Source: JAEUPI01 sp035499355 (GTDB taxonomy: Bacteria; Pseudomonadota; Gammaproteobacteria; Burkholderiales; Burkholderiaceae_C). From it: a stretch of DNA of 31,891 nt. Location: the NCBI GenBank assembly GCA_035499355.1, contig DATJYZ010000151.1, positions 1-31,891 on the forward strand, in the 5' to 3' direction. The notes beneath the pieces are model-generated. The model was given only the letters and a program-made list of their open reading frames with translations. It had not been told where the DNA came from and ran no database searches. Shown piece by piece: positions 31,191-31,891 of the stretch. Every line of letters starts with the position of its first letter. Within the stretch, counting starts at the first letter, position 1. The translations under genes were made by a program, and so were the position numbers.

Positions 31191-31211
31191 GCGCGACTGC
31201 GCACGATAGAT

Positions 31212-31238
31212 CGATGCGGCGCCTTCGGCGCCGCATCG
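31212..31238. terminator. Strong hairpin terminator between convergent genes
   Basis: A perfect 12-bp stem (31212-31223 with 31227-31238) around a TTC loop, followed on the plus strand by CCTTTC. It is GC-rich and lies 22 bases after the DUF3365 stop and 15 bases after the stop of the minus-strand small membrane protein gene. It probably ends both transcripts. Confidence 0.65.
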
Positions 31239-31252
31239 CCTTTCAGGCGCGC

Positions 31253-31489
31253 TCAGTGCAGCTTCTTGTTGCGCCGCGCCGCGCGCTCGATGGCCTCGCG
31301 CGCCTCGCGCTGCGCATCGGTGCTGCTGATGCGCGGACGGTGCCGCAGGCGCGCGAACGCGTCACGGACCCACCACCATCCGCGCTGCGCCGCGCGATCG
31401 ACGCGCGAACGCAGCCGCCGCGGCAGCAGCATGCGCACCAGCATCGCCATGCACATGAGCAGGATGACCGCTGCGAAAGACTTTTCCAT
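31253..31489 (-). CDS. Small membrane-anchored basic protein, hypothetical
   Basis: The 78-residue protein starts MEKSFAAVILLMCMAMLVRMLLP, one membrane helix, followed by a strongly basic cytosolic tail (RRLRSRVDRAA, FARLRHRPRIS, AIERAARRNKKLH). The tail predicts as helices with many Arg. I do not recognise the family. An AAGG precedes ATG 31489 at a long distance. It is transcribed in the same direction as the cut-off transporter gene, 112 bases downstream of it. Confidence 0.65.
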   Translation of the reverse strand: MEKSFAAVILLMCMAMLVRMLLPRRLRSRVDRAAQRGWWWVRDAFARLRHRPRISSTDAQREAREAIERAARRNKKLH

Positions 31490-31601
31490 GAACGAGCCTT
31501 GGGGCTGGCGCCAGGATGCCGCCGTGAGCGCAGCCCAGAGTCTGCCCCATCCAGGGGCGGTGTAGGGCCACGCCAGCGGGTGAACGGCGGCCTGGTACGG
31601 C

Positions 31602-31891
31602 CTATGTCCCAGCGACCAACGCGATGCCGACGACGACCAGTGCCGTGCCCGCGATTCGGGCGGGACTGACCGCTTCCCCCAGGAAGGCGATGCCGAACAC
31701 CATCGTGAGCAGAAATCCGATGCCGACGAACGGGTAAGCCTGTCCGACGTCCATCTGAGCCAGTACGCCGAGCCACAGCACGGCACCGAGCCCGTAGGTC
31801 AGGAGCCCGAGCCAGACGATCGGGCTGCGGGCGGCCGCCAGGACCGACGACACCAAACCCACGCGCAACGCTTGCTGCACCGCCGGAGCCG
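31602..31891 (-). CDS. Small DMT-superfamily (EmrE/ArnE-like) transporter, C-terminal part
   Basis: The visible 96 residues hold about three membrane helices: PIVWLGLLTYGLGAVLWLGVL, AYPFVGIGFLLTMVFGIAFL and IAGTALVVVGIALVAGT. The pattern YG.GA.LWL.VL......AYPF...GF and LGE.VS..RIAGT is that of small DMT proteins such as ArnE/EmrE relatives. No stop codon lies between 31880 and the right edge, and the N-terminal helix typical of the family is missing, so the gene starts outside the window. A GTG at 31880 is open to use but would leave a truncated protein. The substrate is unknown. Confidence 0.8.
   Translation of the reverse strand, partial: APAVQQALRVGLVSSVLAAARSPIVWLGLLTYGLGAVLWLGVLAQMDVGQAYPFVGIGFLLTMVFGIAFLGEAVSPARIAGTALVVVGIALVAGT

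Overview
The window is a stretch of a high-GC betaproteobacterial chromosome, most likely a Burkholderiales member near the Rubrivivax/Leptothrix/Methylibium group. This rests on the strong GC third-position bias (which leaves long empty frames opposite real genes), a Bug-type solute-binding receptor, an orphan GspA-GspB pair, and the general style of the proteins. I see no rRNA, tRNA, CRISPR array, transposase or phage gene. Gene order looks chromosomal, with a few scars.

Left part (1-8530) is stress and lipid related. On the minus strand lie a cut-off exported protein, a class III-like polyphosphate kinase 2, a fosmidomycin-resistance type MFS pump, then an Hsp20 - universal stress protein - small 'MPW' protein unit, then a cyclopropane-fatty-acid-synthase-like methyltransferase followed directly by a DHCR24-like FAD oxidoreductase. 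This last pair resembles the 10-methyl (tuberculostearic) fatty acid pair of actinobacteria. An FtsH paralogue is transcribed away from it, and the short divergent gap holds an FNR/Anr-like box.

Middle part (8539-14937) holds an L-idonate dehydrogenase-like enzyme, an isochorismatase-fold hydrolase, an EamA transporter coupled to a DUF2007 zinc-ribbon protein, a quinone oxidoreductase overlapping a periplasmic tandem-thioredoxin protein, a PNPOx-like flavoprotein and a small conserved protein.

The third part (15050-21222) is a complete dipeptide ABC transporter, dppABCDF. Its first three gaps carry repeats: two related multi-hairpin elements with compensating base changes (after dppA and after dppB), and a 352-bp non-coding, lower-GC block with imperfect terminal inverted repeats (between dppC and dppD).

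Right part (21293-31891): a sterol-desaturase-family membrane oxygenase, an LRAT-fold protein, an M16 peptidase, a Bug receptor next to an FAD oxidoreductase, DUF1304, a small exported protein, gspA-gspB, a heme-binding DUF3365 membrane protein, a small membrane protein and a cut-off drug/metabolite-type transporter. The Bug-FAD pair is bracketed by two gene remnants, the C-terminal half of an AraC/GyrI-type ligand domain on one side and the first codons of a short-chain dehydrogenase on the other. This suggests that the pair sits at a rearrangement.
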